Shown: positions 9,171 to 18,320 of the stretch, piece after piece
Layout of the letters: every line of letters starts with the position of its first letter
How positions within the stretch are numbered: position 1 is the first letter of the stretch
Origin: Microcoleus sp. CAWBG506
GTDB lineage: Bacteria; Cyanobacteriota; Cyanobacteriia; Cyanobacteriales; Microcoleaceae
Length of the DNA: 64,000 bases
Reading direction: 5' to 3'
Assembly (NCBI GenBank): GCA_020883125.1
Contig: JAHREW010000009.1
Coordinates: forward strand, 96,778 to 160,777
Translations under genes and position numbers: made by a program
The notes under the pieces: model-generated
Told to the model about the DNA's origin: nothing
Databases searched by the model: none
What the model saw: the letters and a program-made list of their open reading frames with translations, nothing else

Positions 9171-11174
9171 CTATTTGTTAATCGGTTGACGCCTGATGGT
9201 ATTCTCAATAAATTCTAAAGTCTCAAAAATATTAGCAGCGGATTGAAAGGATTCTCTGATTAATTCATCCCTTTCTTCGGGAGAATCTACCATTTCATCT
9301 AGTACCAATTTTAGGTAAGCTATCATGGGAGTTAGACGAGTGCGAATTTCGTAGGATCCTCTAATTAAAGCTTCGTCGCGAGCAGTTTCTTCGGCAAATT
9401 GCATAGAATGCAGGCGAGTGTAGTATCCTCCTTTTGCTAACAAGTCTTTGTGAGAACCAATTTCTACTACTTTTCCCCGATCGATCACAGCGATTTTATG
9501 GGCTTTTTGGACTGTGGAGAGGCGGTGGGCAATGACTAACGTGGTGCGATCGTAACTCAATTTCTCGATCGCCTCTTGTACGTACCTTTCCGCCACTGTA
9601 TCGAGGGAGCTCGTTGCTTCATCTAAAATTAAAATTTCTGGGTTTTGCAGCAGTGCTCTAGCAATGGAAATTCTCTGACGCTGCCCTCCCGACAGGATCA
9701 CACCGCGATCGCCAATTTGAGTATCCAATCCCTCCGGCAACTGTTTGATAAACTCGTAAGCATTTGCTCCCTTCGCGGCGTCCACAATTTCTGCTTCTGT
9801 TGCTTCTTGCCTAGCATAAGCAATATTGTCGCGTACTGACGCATTAAACAAGAACGTATCTTGACTAACAATTCCCATAGCTTTTCTCAAGCTTTTGACA
9901 TCAAAGTCGCGCAGATCCACGCCATCGATCGAGATACAACCTTCAGTAGGATCGTAAAATCTCGGTAGTAAATCTGCTAAAGTTGATTTACCAGAACCTG
10001 AACTTCCTACCAAAGCCAAAGTAGTACCATGAGGTAGAAATAAATCTATTCCTTGCAGAACTAAGTTTTTATGATTTGGATAATTAAAAGATATTTTATT
10101 AAAATGAATTCCCGATCGCAAATGAGTATATGGCACTAACCCATTCCGCATAAATGGCTTGTCATCACATCTTAAAAAATTATTAACAACATCTACACTA
10201 GCCGATGTATTAGCAAATTGACTCCGACCACTATTTAATTGAGAAATAAGAGGTATTAGTCTAAAAAGCACCAATAAATATGTTAGTAGAACCGTAGAAA
10301 TAGACTCTATTTCATTGACAAATATTGTCCTACCTATAAATACAATTAAAATAATAACCAGCAAATTCACAACTTCGTTGATAGGAGCGATCGCTGCATA
10401 GTTTATCTGAGCTGAAAAATCCGCTTGTTCTCGTTTATGAATTAAATCTTTAATCCGCTGATACTCTTTTTCTTCGTTTCCCGTTGACTTGACAAGTCTA
10501 ATCCCAGTGATAGTTTCCAATATCCCCACTGAATAATCTTTAGACATTTCCGATAACATCATACCAAAATGTTTAGAACGGTTAATAATATACTGATTTG
10601 TCCAAGCAACCAGCCCCAACAAAATCGTAGATGTCAGCGTCATTTTCCAAGATATTGAAAGCAGCAAACCCACAAACACCAAAACAGTAATTGAGGTAGT
10701 AAACACCCCGATAGCCGTGCCAATTGCATTAGCCGTTCGACCTACTTCTCCGCCCAATCTATTAATTAAATCGCCTACTTTAGTTTTTGAGTAATAATCC
10801 AAGTCTACTTCTAATAACAAGCGCAAGCCAGCCTCTCGCAAGTCAAAAGTCAAAGCTCGCGTCAGAGAAGTAGCTACTAAAGTATTAGCATAACTCGCAA
10901 TATTTTTAAACATAATTGTCAGAACTATCGTGGCGGTCATTAACACCAAACGCTGATTTTGAGGCATTCCTTCAAAGGGATACATCAAAATTTTAATTAA
11001 AGGTGGAGCACCCCGCAACTCGACAGCTTCCTGCAAAAAATTCAAAAGCACTGGTACAATCAGAGTAGTGCTGATACCATTGAATAAAGCCCCAGAGAAT
11101 CCCAGGAACACAGTCAAAAAAATCCTGCCTGGATATCGTCTGGCAAATTTTAGGAGTAGCTTATTTGCAGACAT
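9171..11174 (-). CDS. MsbA-type ABC exporter (fused permease-ATPase) with DHp-like tail
   Basis: The 667-residue half-transporter has six N-terminal membrane helices (about residues 15-320) and an ATPase domain with Walker A GSSGSGKST, signature LSGGQRQRISIARAL and Walker B ILILDEATSSLD. It probably flips a lipid-linked glycan or exports a polymer. Most homologous exporters end soon after the ATPase. Here about 73 further residues follow (9174-9392) and resemble the dimerisation helix of histidine kinases, with SYEIRTRL in place of S-H-E-L-R-T-P-L, so the phosphorylatable His is Tyr608. Flanking glycosyltransferases support a surface-glycan role. Confidence 0.92.
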   Translation of the reverse strand: MSANKLLLKFARRYPGRIFLTVFLGFSGALFNGISTTLIVPVLLNFLQEAVELRGAPPLIKILMYPFEGMPQNQRLVLMTATIVLTIMFKNIASYANTLVATSLTRALTFDLREAGLRLLLEVDLDYYSKTKVGDLINRLGGEVGRTANAIGTAIGVFTTSITVLVFVGLLLSISWKMTLTSTILLGLVAWTNQYIINRSKHFGMMLSEMSKDYSVGILETITGIRLVKSTGNEEKEYQRIKDLIHKREQADFSAQINYAAIAPINEVVNLLVIILIVFIGRTIFVNEIESISTVLLTYLLVLFRLIPLISQLNSGRSQFANTSASVDVVNNFLRCDDKPFMRNGLVPYTHLRSGIHFNKISFNYPNHKNLVLQGIDLFLPHGTTLALVGSSGSGKSTLADLLPRFYDPTEGCISIDGVDLRDFDVKSLRKAMGIVSQDTFLFNASVRDNIAYARQEATEAEIVDAAKGANAYEFIKQLPEGLDTQIGDRGVILSGGQRQRISIARALLQNPEILILDEATSSLDTVAERYVQEAIEKLSYDRTTLVIAHRLSTVQKAHKIAVIDRGKVVEIGSHKDLLAKGGYYTRLHSMQFAEETARDEALIRGSYEIRTRLTPMIAYLKLVLDEMVDSPEERDELIRESFQSAANIFETLEFIENTIRRQPINK

Positions 11175-11260
11175 GAAGCATTCCCAGCTAAATAGTACGA
11201 CATTTCAATTTTTTTTTTAATTACAGCCAGTGTATCTTCCTCCATTCATTCACTAAAAAA

Positions 11261-12433
11261 TTACCTCGATATACCTGCAATTATATCTGAAAGGATCGGG
11301 GCCATTGTTTTAATGCTATATTTTTCTACGCATCTTTCCCTAGCTTTCATTCCTTGCAGATTTGCTTCTGTCAAATTTTGAAATATCCATTGAATTTTCT
11401 GGGAAATTTGAGCGGGAGAATTAGGCTCTACTAAATAACCCGTGCCACCTAAAATTTCAGGAATATCCCCCACTCGCGTAGACAACACAGGCTTAGCCAT
11501 TGCCATCCCATCTGTCAACTTAAGGGGAAACTGAGCCACCGCTGTCAAAGTCTCTCGCTGAGGAACAACGACAATATGAGCCGCCGCTACAACTTCAGGC
11601 ATCCTTTCCACTGGAAATTTTGGCAGTTTAATAATCCAACGCCCCCATTGTTGCATAAGTCGATCGTCATAATCATCATAAGGACTTCCGCCCACGATCG
11701 CTAACTTTAAATTAGGCTGATTTAACTGTTCCAGGGCCATCAAAACATCCTCAACGCCTTTATGAGGTCTCGGTGCACCGGGAAACATTAAAATTTTATA
11801 CCCGGACAACCCGTAACGCCGTCTGCTTAATTCAGGATGGTATTTAGCGGGATCGAACATTTCAGTATCCTTACCATTAGGCAAATATACACCACCAAAA
11901 CGTTGTTTTAAAAACTCCGTATCCACAGTGACAGCATCTGCACGGGAAACTAAAGTTTCCATCCACTTAACATACAGCGGATGATCTGGTTCTCTCAATT
12001 GACCATTTTTTTTTACAATATCTCGGTAAAGTTGTTTGAAATCAGGGCGATATTTCCATTCGTCTCCGCCGAACCAGCTCAGTTCCCAGTCGTCTATATC
12101 TAAAATTATAGGGCGGTGAGTCTCCAGTTTTTTGAGCAATGATAAACCAAAGCTGCTAGGTTTAGGTTTGACTGCATAAATAATATCCCCATCTATTTTT
12201 TTCAAAAGTTTTTGAGCGTTCATCACAAAACCCGGATATTTGCTCCCCGGTATCGCATATACCGGGATGTTTTTAGGAGGAATTGCATATAATTCCTTAC
12301 CAAACATAAATCCGACAATTTCTACATCACAGTTAAGCTCAATCAGAACTTGAGCTAACAGAAAAGCACGAATTGCACCCCCTCCTGACAAATCGCTCGC
12401 TACTAACGAAACTTTCACTTGGTATTTTTTCAA
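11261..12433 (-). CDS. Glycosyltransferase family 4
   Basis: The 390-residue GT-B enzyme has an N-terminal glycine-rich loop (DLSGGGAIRAF), a middle segment MFPGAPRPHKGVEDVLMALE that opens the nucleotide-sugar domain, and a C-terminal LKLTDGMAMAKPVLSTRVGD segment typical of GT4. It overlaps the upstream methyltransferase by four bases (12430-12433), so the two are translationally coupled and probably act on the same product. Specificity is unknown. Confidence 0.9.
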   Translation of the reverse strand: MKKYQVKVSLVASDLSGGGAIRAFLLAQVLIELNCDVEIVGFMFGKELYAIPPKNIPVYAIPGSKYPGFVMNAQKLLKKIDGDIIYAVKPKPSSFGLSLLKKLETHRPIILDIDDWELSWFGGDEWKYRPDFKQLYRDIVKKNGQLREPDHPLYVKWMETLVSRADAVTVDTEFLKQRFGGVYLPNGKDTEMFDPAKYHPELSRRRYGLSGYKILMFPGAPRPHKGVEDVLMALEQLNQPNLKLAIVGGSPYDDYDDRLMQQWGRWIIKLPKFPVERMPEVVAAAHIVVVPQRETLTAVAQFPLKLTDGMAMAKPVLSTRVGDIPEILGGTGYLVEPNSPAQISQKIQWIFQNLTEANLQGMKARERCVEKYSIKTMAPILSDIIAGISR

Positions 12434-13227
12434 AAAAGTTGTTTTATTTTGCCACTTAACCGAGATTTTGTCAAGGTTAGCAAAGCAAAAAAGACTTTTT
12501 TTACCGAAATTCTTGGATCTGTTAATCCTAGGGCATCTTTGACTTCTTGTCTTAATTTAGTTGCTTCTGAAGCTGTTCGCAAATAAAGGTATGGATGAAT
12601 TAAGGCAAGCTGCAAAATGTTAGTTCTATCTGCCTCTTTTTGTAACATGGGATTAGTTGTTAAATATTCCTGTTTTGCAAATATCAGTATGTTCTGAGCA
12701 TAGTACCATCGGACTCGATCGTTTTGCCATATTTTGTTTCTCACGCAGTCAATGGCTACATATCCTTGTGCTTGAAATAGTTTCGCCCAATATTCCGGCC
12801 ACTGTTCGTTTATGTGGTTTGTTCCCCCTTGAAATGGTACTGCGGCCGAGAACAAAATTACTGGACCCAACTTCGCTAAAGAGTTCACAAATATCTGGGC
12901 GCACTCCGGGGCTATGTGCTCTGCTACTTCTAAGGAAACAACTAAATCAAATTTTTGCTCAATAGGTAAAGGCTGACTTAAATCTAATGTTAAAAATTTG
13001 TCAGCCGGAATTTCCAGCATTTTTGGGTCAACCCAAGCACCATCTATGCCCAAAATATCTTCAACGCCGAATTCTGTGAATGCTGACAACCAAGTTCCTG
13101 TCCCACAACCGACATCAATTACTCGTTGTGGCTGCACAAATTCCCAAATAATTGGAATGATTTCTCTGGCTGATTCTAGGGATGTTTTTTGCAAGTATTT
13201 GTAGAATTCTTGAGTATAATGTTGCAC
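12430..13227 (-). CDS. Class I SAM-dependent methyltransferase
   Basis: The 265-residue protein carries motif I VIDVGCGTGTWL, an acidic motif II (LGIDG), and motif IV FDLVVSLEVAEH, the layout of Rossmann-fold methyltransferases. Its C-terminal 70 residues are basic and of no known fold. Placement between glycosyltransferase genes, with a four-base overlap with the next one, suggests methylation of a sugar, possibly as a chain cap. No quinone or protein methylase signature is apparent. Confidence 0.85.
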   Translation of the reverse strand: MQHYTQEFYKYLQKTSLESAREIIPIIWEFVQPQRVIDVGCGTGTWLSAFTEFGVEDILGIDGAWVDPKMLEIPADKFLTLDLSQPLPIEQKFDLVVSLEVAEHIAPECAQIFVNSLAKLGPVILFSAAVPFQGGTNHINEQWPEYWAKLFQAQGYVAIDCVRNKIWQNDRVRWYYAQNILIFAKQEYLTTNPMLQKEADRTNILQLALIHPYLYLRTASEATKLRQEVKDALGLTDPRISVKKVFFALLTLTKSRLSGKIKQLF

Positions 13228-13319
13228 AGCAGCTAGAGCTATCCTATTTCATTTGTTGTGAATAATATTTTTTTTTAATGAACCGCAGAGGGGGCTCTTG
13301 GCGCAGAGTTAGAGAAAGT

Positions 13320-14180
13320 CTATTTTAAGCGCCAGGGATTGTTAATTTGATTTGGTAAAAATATTTTAGCAGTGCGATCGACTATGCTTGTAAATAGCGT
13401 TCTCGTCACATTCTTAGCGTACTGCGGGCGGTAAGGATAAGTACAGTGCATTACCTTAATCGGCTCGTCAATCCTATAAACTTCTTTCCATTTGTCCAAG
13501 TAATTGTAAACAGCCGACAAGGTTTTCATTTTCGGCTTGACAGATGCAATAGCAGCAGCAAAAGCGCCTTGGTCTTTTAACAATAGCACATCTTGATGGG
13601 CAACTACTAAATTGAAATATTTCTTAAAATACTTGAATAATTCCTGATTGTTACTGCTGTTGGTAAAGGCGATAAAGCCTCCATTATATTGAATACTATT
13701 TTCGTTGAGCGGTAGTCCTACTGATTGCAGAGTTGAGAGAATAGGTTGCTTGACTCTTAATAAATTAGCAGCTTTGGCGATCGCCGGCTGTACATCTTCT
13801 GTCACCAACAACTCCACCTCATCAAGATAGTCAAAAACCTCAGCTATTGGCGACAACAAACAAATATCGCAGTCCATATAAATAGTCTTCTCAAAAGGAG
13901 ATTGCTGATACAAACTCAGCTTAGCTTGTCGCGAGGCTAAAACAGGATTTTGGTGAGAAGGTGCAGGTTTCAATATGACATTTCCGAATATCTGAAGTAA
14001 AGGATATAAAAATCGCGGAACTCTATCTATTAAAACAATAATTGGTTCGGGGTGAAACTTCCTGACAGATGCCAAAAAATGAACGCAATCTTGAAAAGAA
14101 TACAAACCAGTTAAAATAGTGATAAAACCCTTAGCTTCTAATTTTTGTGAATTCATGGATTGATTTAAGCACTTTGGCAT
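13320..14180 (-). CDS. GT-A fold glycosyltransferase, GT8-like
   Basis: The protein contains TIYMDCDICLLSPI, a DxD motif for the metal and nucleotide sugar, and YNGGFIAFTNS further on, the arrangement of GT8-type and related nucleotide-diphospho-sugar transferases. The frame opens at 14180, but ATG at 14156 (MNSQKLEAKGFITIL) is a more natural start, since the beta strand of the fold begins right after it. It lies between the methyltransferase and the GT11-like gene, all on the minus strand. Donor and acceptor are not predictable. Confidence 0.7.
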   Translation of the reverse strand: MPKCLNQSMNSQKLEAKGFITILTGLYSFQDCVHFLASVRKFHPEPIIVLIDRVPRFLYPLLQIFGNVILKPAPSHQNPVLASRQAKLSLYQQSPFEKTIYMDCDICLLSPIAEVFDYLDEVELLVTEDVQPAIAKAANLLRVKQPILSTLQSVGLPLNENSIQYNGGFIAFTNSSNNQELFKYFKKYFNLVVAHQDVLLLKDQGAFAAAIASVKPKMKTLSAVYNYLDKWKEVYRIDEPIKVMHCTYPYRPQYAKNVTRTLFTSIVDRTAKIFLPNQINNPWRLK

Positions 14181-14290
14181 TTAAATTATATACTTATACC
14201 ATTATAAAAAGAGTAGATATTTTTCGACGTCTTCCCTCTCGTTACCGCTTTCTCGAATTAACAGGGACTGGAGATGGGTAGCAGCTTACC

Positions 14291-15274
14291 TCAGTGCGTC
14301 CAATCCCAAAAACTCTCGCTCCAGTTATCTCGATAATGGAAAAGTCCTTGCCATTCATAAAAATGCACAAAATCCTTCAAATTAATTGTTTGACTGATAT
14401 CTCTCATCATGTAAAGAGGTTTTTCGCCGTAAAACGAAGCCCACATACTATAACTGCTAGGTGGGCCTACAATATAGTCACACTTAGCCAAAGCATACAT
14501 ATCTTCGATTAAATGACCTTTGGCAAAAACGCAGTTAAAATCATCAAATAAACTAGGTTCTTGGTAAAAATTAGAGCAAATCAAAAAATTTACTTGCTTA
14601 CTTTCAAATAGTTTTACTACTGAAGTCATGACTTCTAAATATTGCTCAGTTTTGTAAAAGTATCTCCCCTTTTGGTGCTGTTCGTAATCGCCTTGACGAA
14701 TATGAACTCCGATGATTATATCCGCGTTATTTTTTACATTCAATATCAAACTATCTACATTAATTTTATATTGATGTAAGGGTGCAAAGTAGGCTCTAAT
14801 TGGGTCAGCGTACTTGTGTAATTTTGGCAAATCTTCTACAAACCAGCCATCTCGAAATAGCCAGCCTTGAAAACAAATAGTAGAATTGTACTTGAGTGTG
14901 TCAGAATCCTGATAATTAACCCAATTAAAAGGTTTTTCTCTGGTTATTCCTTGCGTTCTCCAAACTTTTTTATTATTTAAATATTTAATTAATTTATAAT
15001 ATTTATTTCTCATAAATTTGTTTGCTGACCATGTAAAATATGGAGGAGGATAACAACACAATAAATCGCGGGCTGTACCCACAAAAAATTCTGCATATTC
15101 CTCAAAAGCCGGATTGAGGACTGTTAAATTATGCTCGATCGCCACAGCGATGAAATTAGCAAAAAGTAGCAGTCTGTTCCCAAGTTGTCCCGATTTAGCA
15201 GATATGATTAGCATACTACTGAAACCCATGATAAATCTCGCTTGTAGTAGATGGGGAGGGTGGGTGGGCACCAT
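14291..15274 (-). CDS. Alpha-1,2-fucosyltransferase-like protein (GT11 type)
   Basis: The protein contains GVHIRQGDYEQHQKGRYFY, which corresponds to the HxRxGDY GDP-fucose-binding motif of alpha-1,2-fucosyltransferases, and an N-terminal GQLGNRLLLFANFIA loop as in that fold. The start is probably ATG at 15214 (MLIISAKSGQLGN) or 15229; the upstream 15-20 codons are not typical of the family. With the GT10 gene in the same cluster it suggests a fucosylated glycan, although no GDP-fucose synthesis gene is present here. Confidence 0.72.
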   Translation of the reverse strand: MVPTHPPHLLQARFIMGFSSMLIISAKSGQLGNRLLLFANFIAVAIEHNLTVLNPAFEEYAEFFVGTARDLLCCYPPPYFTWSANKFMRNKYYKLIKYLNNKKVWRTQGITREKPFNWVNYQDSDTLKYNSTICFQGWLFRDGWFVEDLPKLHKYADPIRAYFAPLHQYKINVDSLILNVKNNADIIIGVHIRQGDYEQHQKGRYFYKTEQYLEVMTSVVKLFESKQVNFLICSNFYQEPSLFDDFNCVFAKGHLIEDMYALAKCDYIVGPPSSYSMWASFYGEKPLYMMRDISQTINLKDFVHFYEWQGLFHYRDNWSESFWDWTH

Positions 15275-15353
15275 CCACTACGCCTACAAAATCATCATTC
15301 TCTGGTAGGGGATGCCCCAATCCCTGAGAATGAAATCGCCGTGCCCCAAGGGT

Positions 15354-15389
15354 AAAAAAACGGGGAATCTGAGCGATTTGGTCCCCGAT
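15354..15389 (-). terminator. Intrinsic terminator after galE
   Basis: On the minus strand CGGGGA pairs with TCCCCG around a 15-base loop and is followed by seven T residues, about 20 bases after the galE stop. It separates galE from the glycosyltransferase genes downstream, which therefore need their own promoter or read-through. Confidence 0.8.
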
Positions 15390-15407
15390 TATTTAAGTAA
15401 TGCTTGC

Positions 15408-16406
15408 CTAGGAGTGGCGTTTTTGGTGCCATTGCCAAGCATGGGATATAATATCCTTAATATGTGGATATTCAGGAGACCAACCTAGTGTTTTAATGGC
15501 TTTCTCGCTGCTACCCACTAAAGCAGGAGGGTCTCCCGGACGTCGATCGCACTCAACAGTCTTAATCTCTTTTCCCGTCACTTCCATCGCCGCTTCTATC
15601 ACCTCTTTTACGGAAAAACCGCCGCCGTTGCCTAAATTAAAGACATCGGATTTTCCACCATTTAACAAATATTCTAATCCTAAAAGATGAGCAGATGCTA
15701 AATCGTTTACATGAATGTAATCTCGAATGCAAGTACCGTCAGGAGTATCATAATCTGTACCAAAAATTGAAATAGAATCTCGCTGGCCCAAAGCAGTCAA
15801 CAACACCAGCGGAATCAGGTGAGTTTCTGGGTTGTGATCTTCTCCCAACAACCCACTAGGATCGGCACCGGCAGCATTAAAATAGCGGAAACAAACAGAC
15901 TTGAAATTGTAAGCAGTATCAAAATCTGATAAGATCTGTTCTACCATTAACTTAGTAGTACCGTAGGGGTTGATCGGATGCTGTGGGTGGTCTTCTGTGA
16001 GGGGAATTTTCTGGGGTACTCCGTAAGTAGCGCAGGTAGAAGAAAATACAATTTTTTTCACCCCAGCAGCGATCATGGCTTCTAAAAGAGTAATAGTACC
16101 GATGACATTGTTACGGTAATATTTAGCTGGGTCAGTCACGGACTCGCCCACATAAGCATAGGCAGAAAAGTGCATGACGGCAGCAATATTGTGAGTGGCA
16201 AATATTTTGTCTAATAAAGCGCGATCGTTGGTATCTCCTACCACTAATTCAACCTTTAATACCTGCTCTACTAAATCAATATGACCGTAAACTAAATTAT
16301 CCAAAATTAACACGTTGTAACCTGCGCGTTTTAGTGCCAATACGGCGTGAGAACCAATATATCCAGCTCCCCCGGTGACTAAAATAGTTCCTTGGTCTAC
16401 ACTCAT
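15408..16406 (-). CDS. galE: UDP-glucose 4-epimerase
   Basis: This 332-residue extended short-chain dehydrogenase has the NAD-binding GGAGYIGSHA loop at residues 12-21, the catalytic YGTTK (Tyr-x-x-x-Lys) preceded by SSTCATYG, and the GalE segment CIRDYIHVNDLA. It interconverts UDP-glucose and UDP-galactose and so supplies galactosyl donors for polysaccharide and galactolipid synthesis. It heads the glycan cluster but is followed by its own terminator. Confidence 0.95.
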   Translation of the reverse strand: MSVDQGTILVTGGAGYIGSHAVLALKRAGYNVLILDNLVYGHIDLVEQVLKVELVVGDTNDRALLDKIFATHNIAAVMHFSAYAYVGESVTDPAKYYRNNVIGTITLLEAMIAAGVKKIVFSSTCATYGVPQKIPLTEDHPQHPINPYGTTKLMVEQILSDFDTAYNFKSVCFRYFNAAGADPSGLLGEDHNPETHLIPLVLLTALGQRDSISIFGTDYDTPDGTCIRDYIHVNDLASAHLLGLEYLLNGGKSDVFNLGNGGGFSVKEVIEAAMEVTGKEIKTVECDRRPGDPPALVGSSEKAIKTLGWSPEYPHIKDIISHAWQWHQKRHS

Positions 16407-16466
16407 TTTTTTCTGCCTTTTGTGTTTTACTACCTATATTGATTATATGATGAATTTACAACAAGC

Positions 16467-16670
16467 TTAATCAATAAACTTGAGGCGGCCAATTTGAATG
16501 TAATCAAATATTCGATTTATTTGATATCGTTCGTCTTCCGACATTTTCTCGTTGGACAGGATGGCAGAAGTTAATATTAAATGTTCCCGGCGGGCGATCT
16601 TGCCCGATGCTAAAATGCGATCGACCATTTGAGTGAGTGTTAAGTTGGATTTGTTCTGAGATGTTCGCAT
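16467..16670 (-). CDS. Small conserved cyanobacterial protein, function unknown
   Basis: The 67-residue soluble protein is mainly helical (MVDRILASGKIARREHLILT..., then DERYQINRIFDYIQIGRLKF). Short proteins of this pattern recur in cyanobacterial genomes, some next to differentiation or signalling genes, but I cannot assign a role. It has no signal peptide or membrane segment. It lies 60 bp upstream of galE on the same strand and could share its transcript. Confidence 0.65.
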   Translation of the reverse strand: MRTSQNKSNLTLTQMVDRILASGKIARREHLILTSAILSNEKMSEDERYQINRIFDYIQIGRLKFID

Positions 16671-16681
16671 ACTGTTATGAA

Positions 16682-16734
16682 GGAAGATGGAAGATGGAAG
16701 GTGGAAGATGGAAGATGGAAGATGGAAGATGGAA
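16682..16734. repeat. Tandem heptamer GGAAGAT (about seven units)
   Basis: The unit GGAAGAT repeats with one GGAAGGT variant just upstream of gloB. It belongs to the short tandemly repeated heptanucleotides typical of filamentous cyanobacteria. Confidence 0.9.
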
Positions 16735-16851
16735 GCAGTTACCCCCCCTTGGGGGAAATTCAGGAAGAAGGAAGGAAAAAATTAACTATTCCGATGCCCG
16801 ATGCTTCATGCCCTATGCCCAAGACTAACTAATTTATTGGAGAAACGCTAT

Positions 16852-17625
16852 ATGCAAGTTTATCGACTTCCGGTACTGTCGGATAATTACATTTTTTTGC
16901 TGTACGATCGCGATCGCAATCTAGCAGCAGTCATCGATCCAGCCCAAGCCCACCCTGTCTTGCAGCAACTCCAAGCACTGGGAGCCGAATTAACCAAAAT
17001 TTTGATTACCCACCACCACAACGATCATATAGGTGGCAACATGGAACTGATCGATCGCTTCCCCCAAGTTAAAGTCTACGGTGGCGCAGAAGACAGGGGC
17101 AGAATTCCGGGACAGCAAATCTTTTTACAAGGGGGCGATCGAGTTTCTTTCGCAGACAGAACCGCCTCCATCTTATTCCTACCCGGACACACAAAAGCCC
17201 ACATCGCCTACTATTTCCCGCCCAACAACCCAGCCGAAACCGGGGAATTGTTCTGCGGTGACACCCTATTTGGCGGAGGCTGTGGCCGACTCAAAGAAGG
17301 TACTCCCAGTCAGATGGTAGCTTCGCTGGAACAACTGCGAAACCTGCCAGATAATACTAGAGTCTGGTGCGCCCACGAATACACCCTCAATAATCTGCAA
17401 TTTGCCCTGACTGTAGATAGTGACAATCTAGATTTACAGAAGCGTTTCGCCGAAGTCAAGGCCGCCCGCAGTCGTAATCAAGCCACGATACCATCATCGA
17501 TCGCACTCGAAAAAAGCACCAACCCATTCTTGCGCTGGGATCATCCTAGTCTCCAATTAGCCACCAACAGCCAGGATTCCGTGCAAACCTTCGCCCGCTT
17601 GCGGGGTATGAAAGAGCGATTTTGA
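16852..17625 (+). CDS. gloB: Hydroxyacylglutathione hydrolase (glyoxalase II)
   Basis: The metallo-beta-lactamase fold is shown by [10 protein letters not shown] (metal-binding THxHxDH), [28 protein letters not shown] and the C-terminal AHEYTLNNL. The enzyme hydrolyses S-lactoylglutathione to lactate and glutathione, the second step of methylglyoxal detoxification. The start is ATG at 16852, after TTGGAGAAACGC, giving 257 residues, the family length; the longer frame from 16801 runs through non-conserved sequence. Confidence 0.95.
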   Translation: MQVYRLPVLSDNYIFLLYDRDRNLAAVIDPAQAHPVLQQLQALGAELTKILITHHHNDHIGGNMELIDRFPQVKVYGGAEDRGRIPGQQIFLQGGDRVSFADRTASILFLPGHTKAHIAYYFPPNNPAETGELFCGDTLFGGGCGRLKEGTPSQMVASLEQLRNLPDNTRVWCAHEYTLNNLQFALTVDSDNLDLQKRFAEVKAARSRNQATIPSSIALEKSTNPFLRWDHPSLQLATNSQDSVQTFARLRGMKERF

Positions 17626-17722
17626 GTATGGGCGTCCTGTTTGCTTTTTCCTTCCTGGTTGCGATCGCCACTCAGACTTCGGTATTATAGAATGTTCGAG
17701 TTAAAAACCACTAGCAACGATC

Positions 17723-18181
17723 ATGGCCAAGCGCGTCCAATTAGTTTTAAACAAAGATGTCAGCAAGCTGGGTAAAGCTGGCGACGTCGTAGAAGTAGCC
17801 CCCGGTTACGCCCGCAACTACCTAGTACCCCAAGGCATGGGATTTCGCGCCACTCCGGGCATTCTCAAGCAAGCAGAACGTCGCAGAGAAACAGAAAGAC
17901 TCCGCCAGCTAGAGCTCAAGCAGCAAGCTGAAGTCCGCAAAACAGCCTTGGAAGCAGCAGGCCCCTTCATCATCTCCAAGCAAGTCGGCGAAGGAAACGC
18001 TATTTTTGGTACTGTCACCAACCAAGAAGTAGCAGAACTGATTTTCAACTCTACCAGTCAAGAAGTCGATCGCCGTGGCATCTCCCTGCCGGAAATTCGC
18101 GAAACTGGTACTTATAAAGCTGAAATCAAATTACACGCAGAAGTTACCGCAGAAGTTGAAATTCAAGTTATTCCTATGTAA
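17723..18181 (+). CDS. rplI: 50S ribosomal protein L9
   Basis: The 152-residue protein has the N-terminal domain [20 protein letters not shown], the [12 protein letters not shown] signature, a long connecting helix rich in Arg/Glu (residues 45-75) and the C-terminal domain. L9 binds domain V of 23S rRNA and helps keep the reading frame. It lies 140 bp upstream of dnaB on the same strand, a linkage common in bacteria. Confidence 0.97.
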   Translation: MAKRVQLVLNKDVSKLGKAGDVVEVAPGYARNYLVPQGMGFRATPGILKQAERRRETERLRQLELKQQAEVRKTALEAAGPFIISKQVGEGNAIFGTVTNQEVAELIFNSTSQEVDRRGISLPEIRETGTYKAEIKLHAEVTAEVEIQVIPM

Positions 18182-18320
18182 TTGGGTATTGGGCATTGGG
18201 CAACCCCCCCTACCCCCCCTAGGGGGGATGAGGGATGGCATGGGGCATTGGCAGCCCCAAGCTAGTAACCAATAACCGATTCCCGATTCCCGATTCCCGA
18301 TTTCCAATTCCCTATAACTC
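18182..18320. repeat. Low-complexity heptamer-rich spacer between rplI and dnaB
   Basis: The spacer holds GGGCATT units, a C-rich/G-rich inverted patch (ACCCCCCCTACCCCCC followed by GGGGGG) and CCCGATT units directly before dnaB. No ORF is present. The C/G patch could fold and weakly attenuate read-through into dnaB. Confidence 0.65.
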
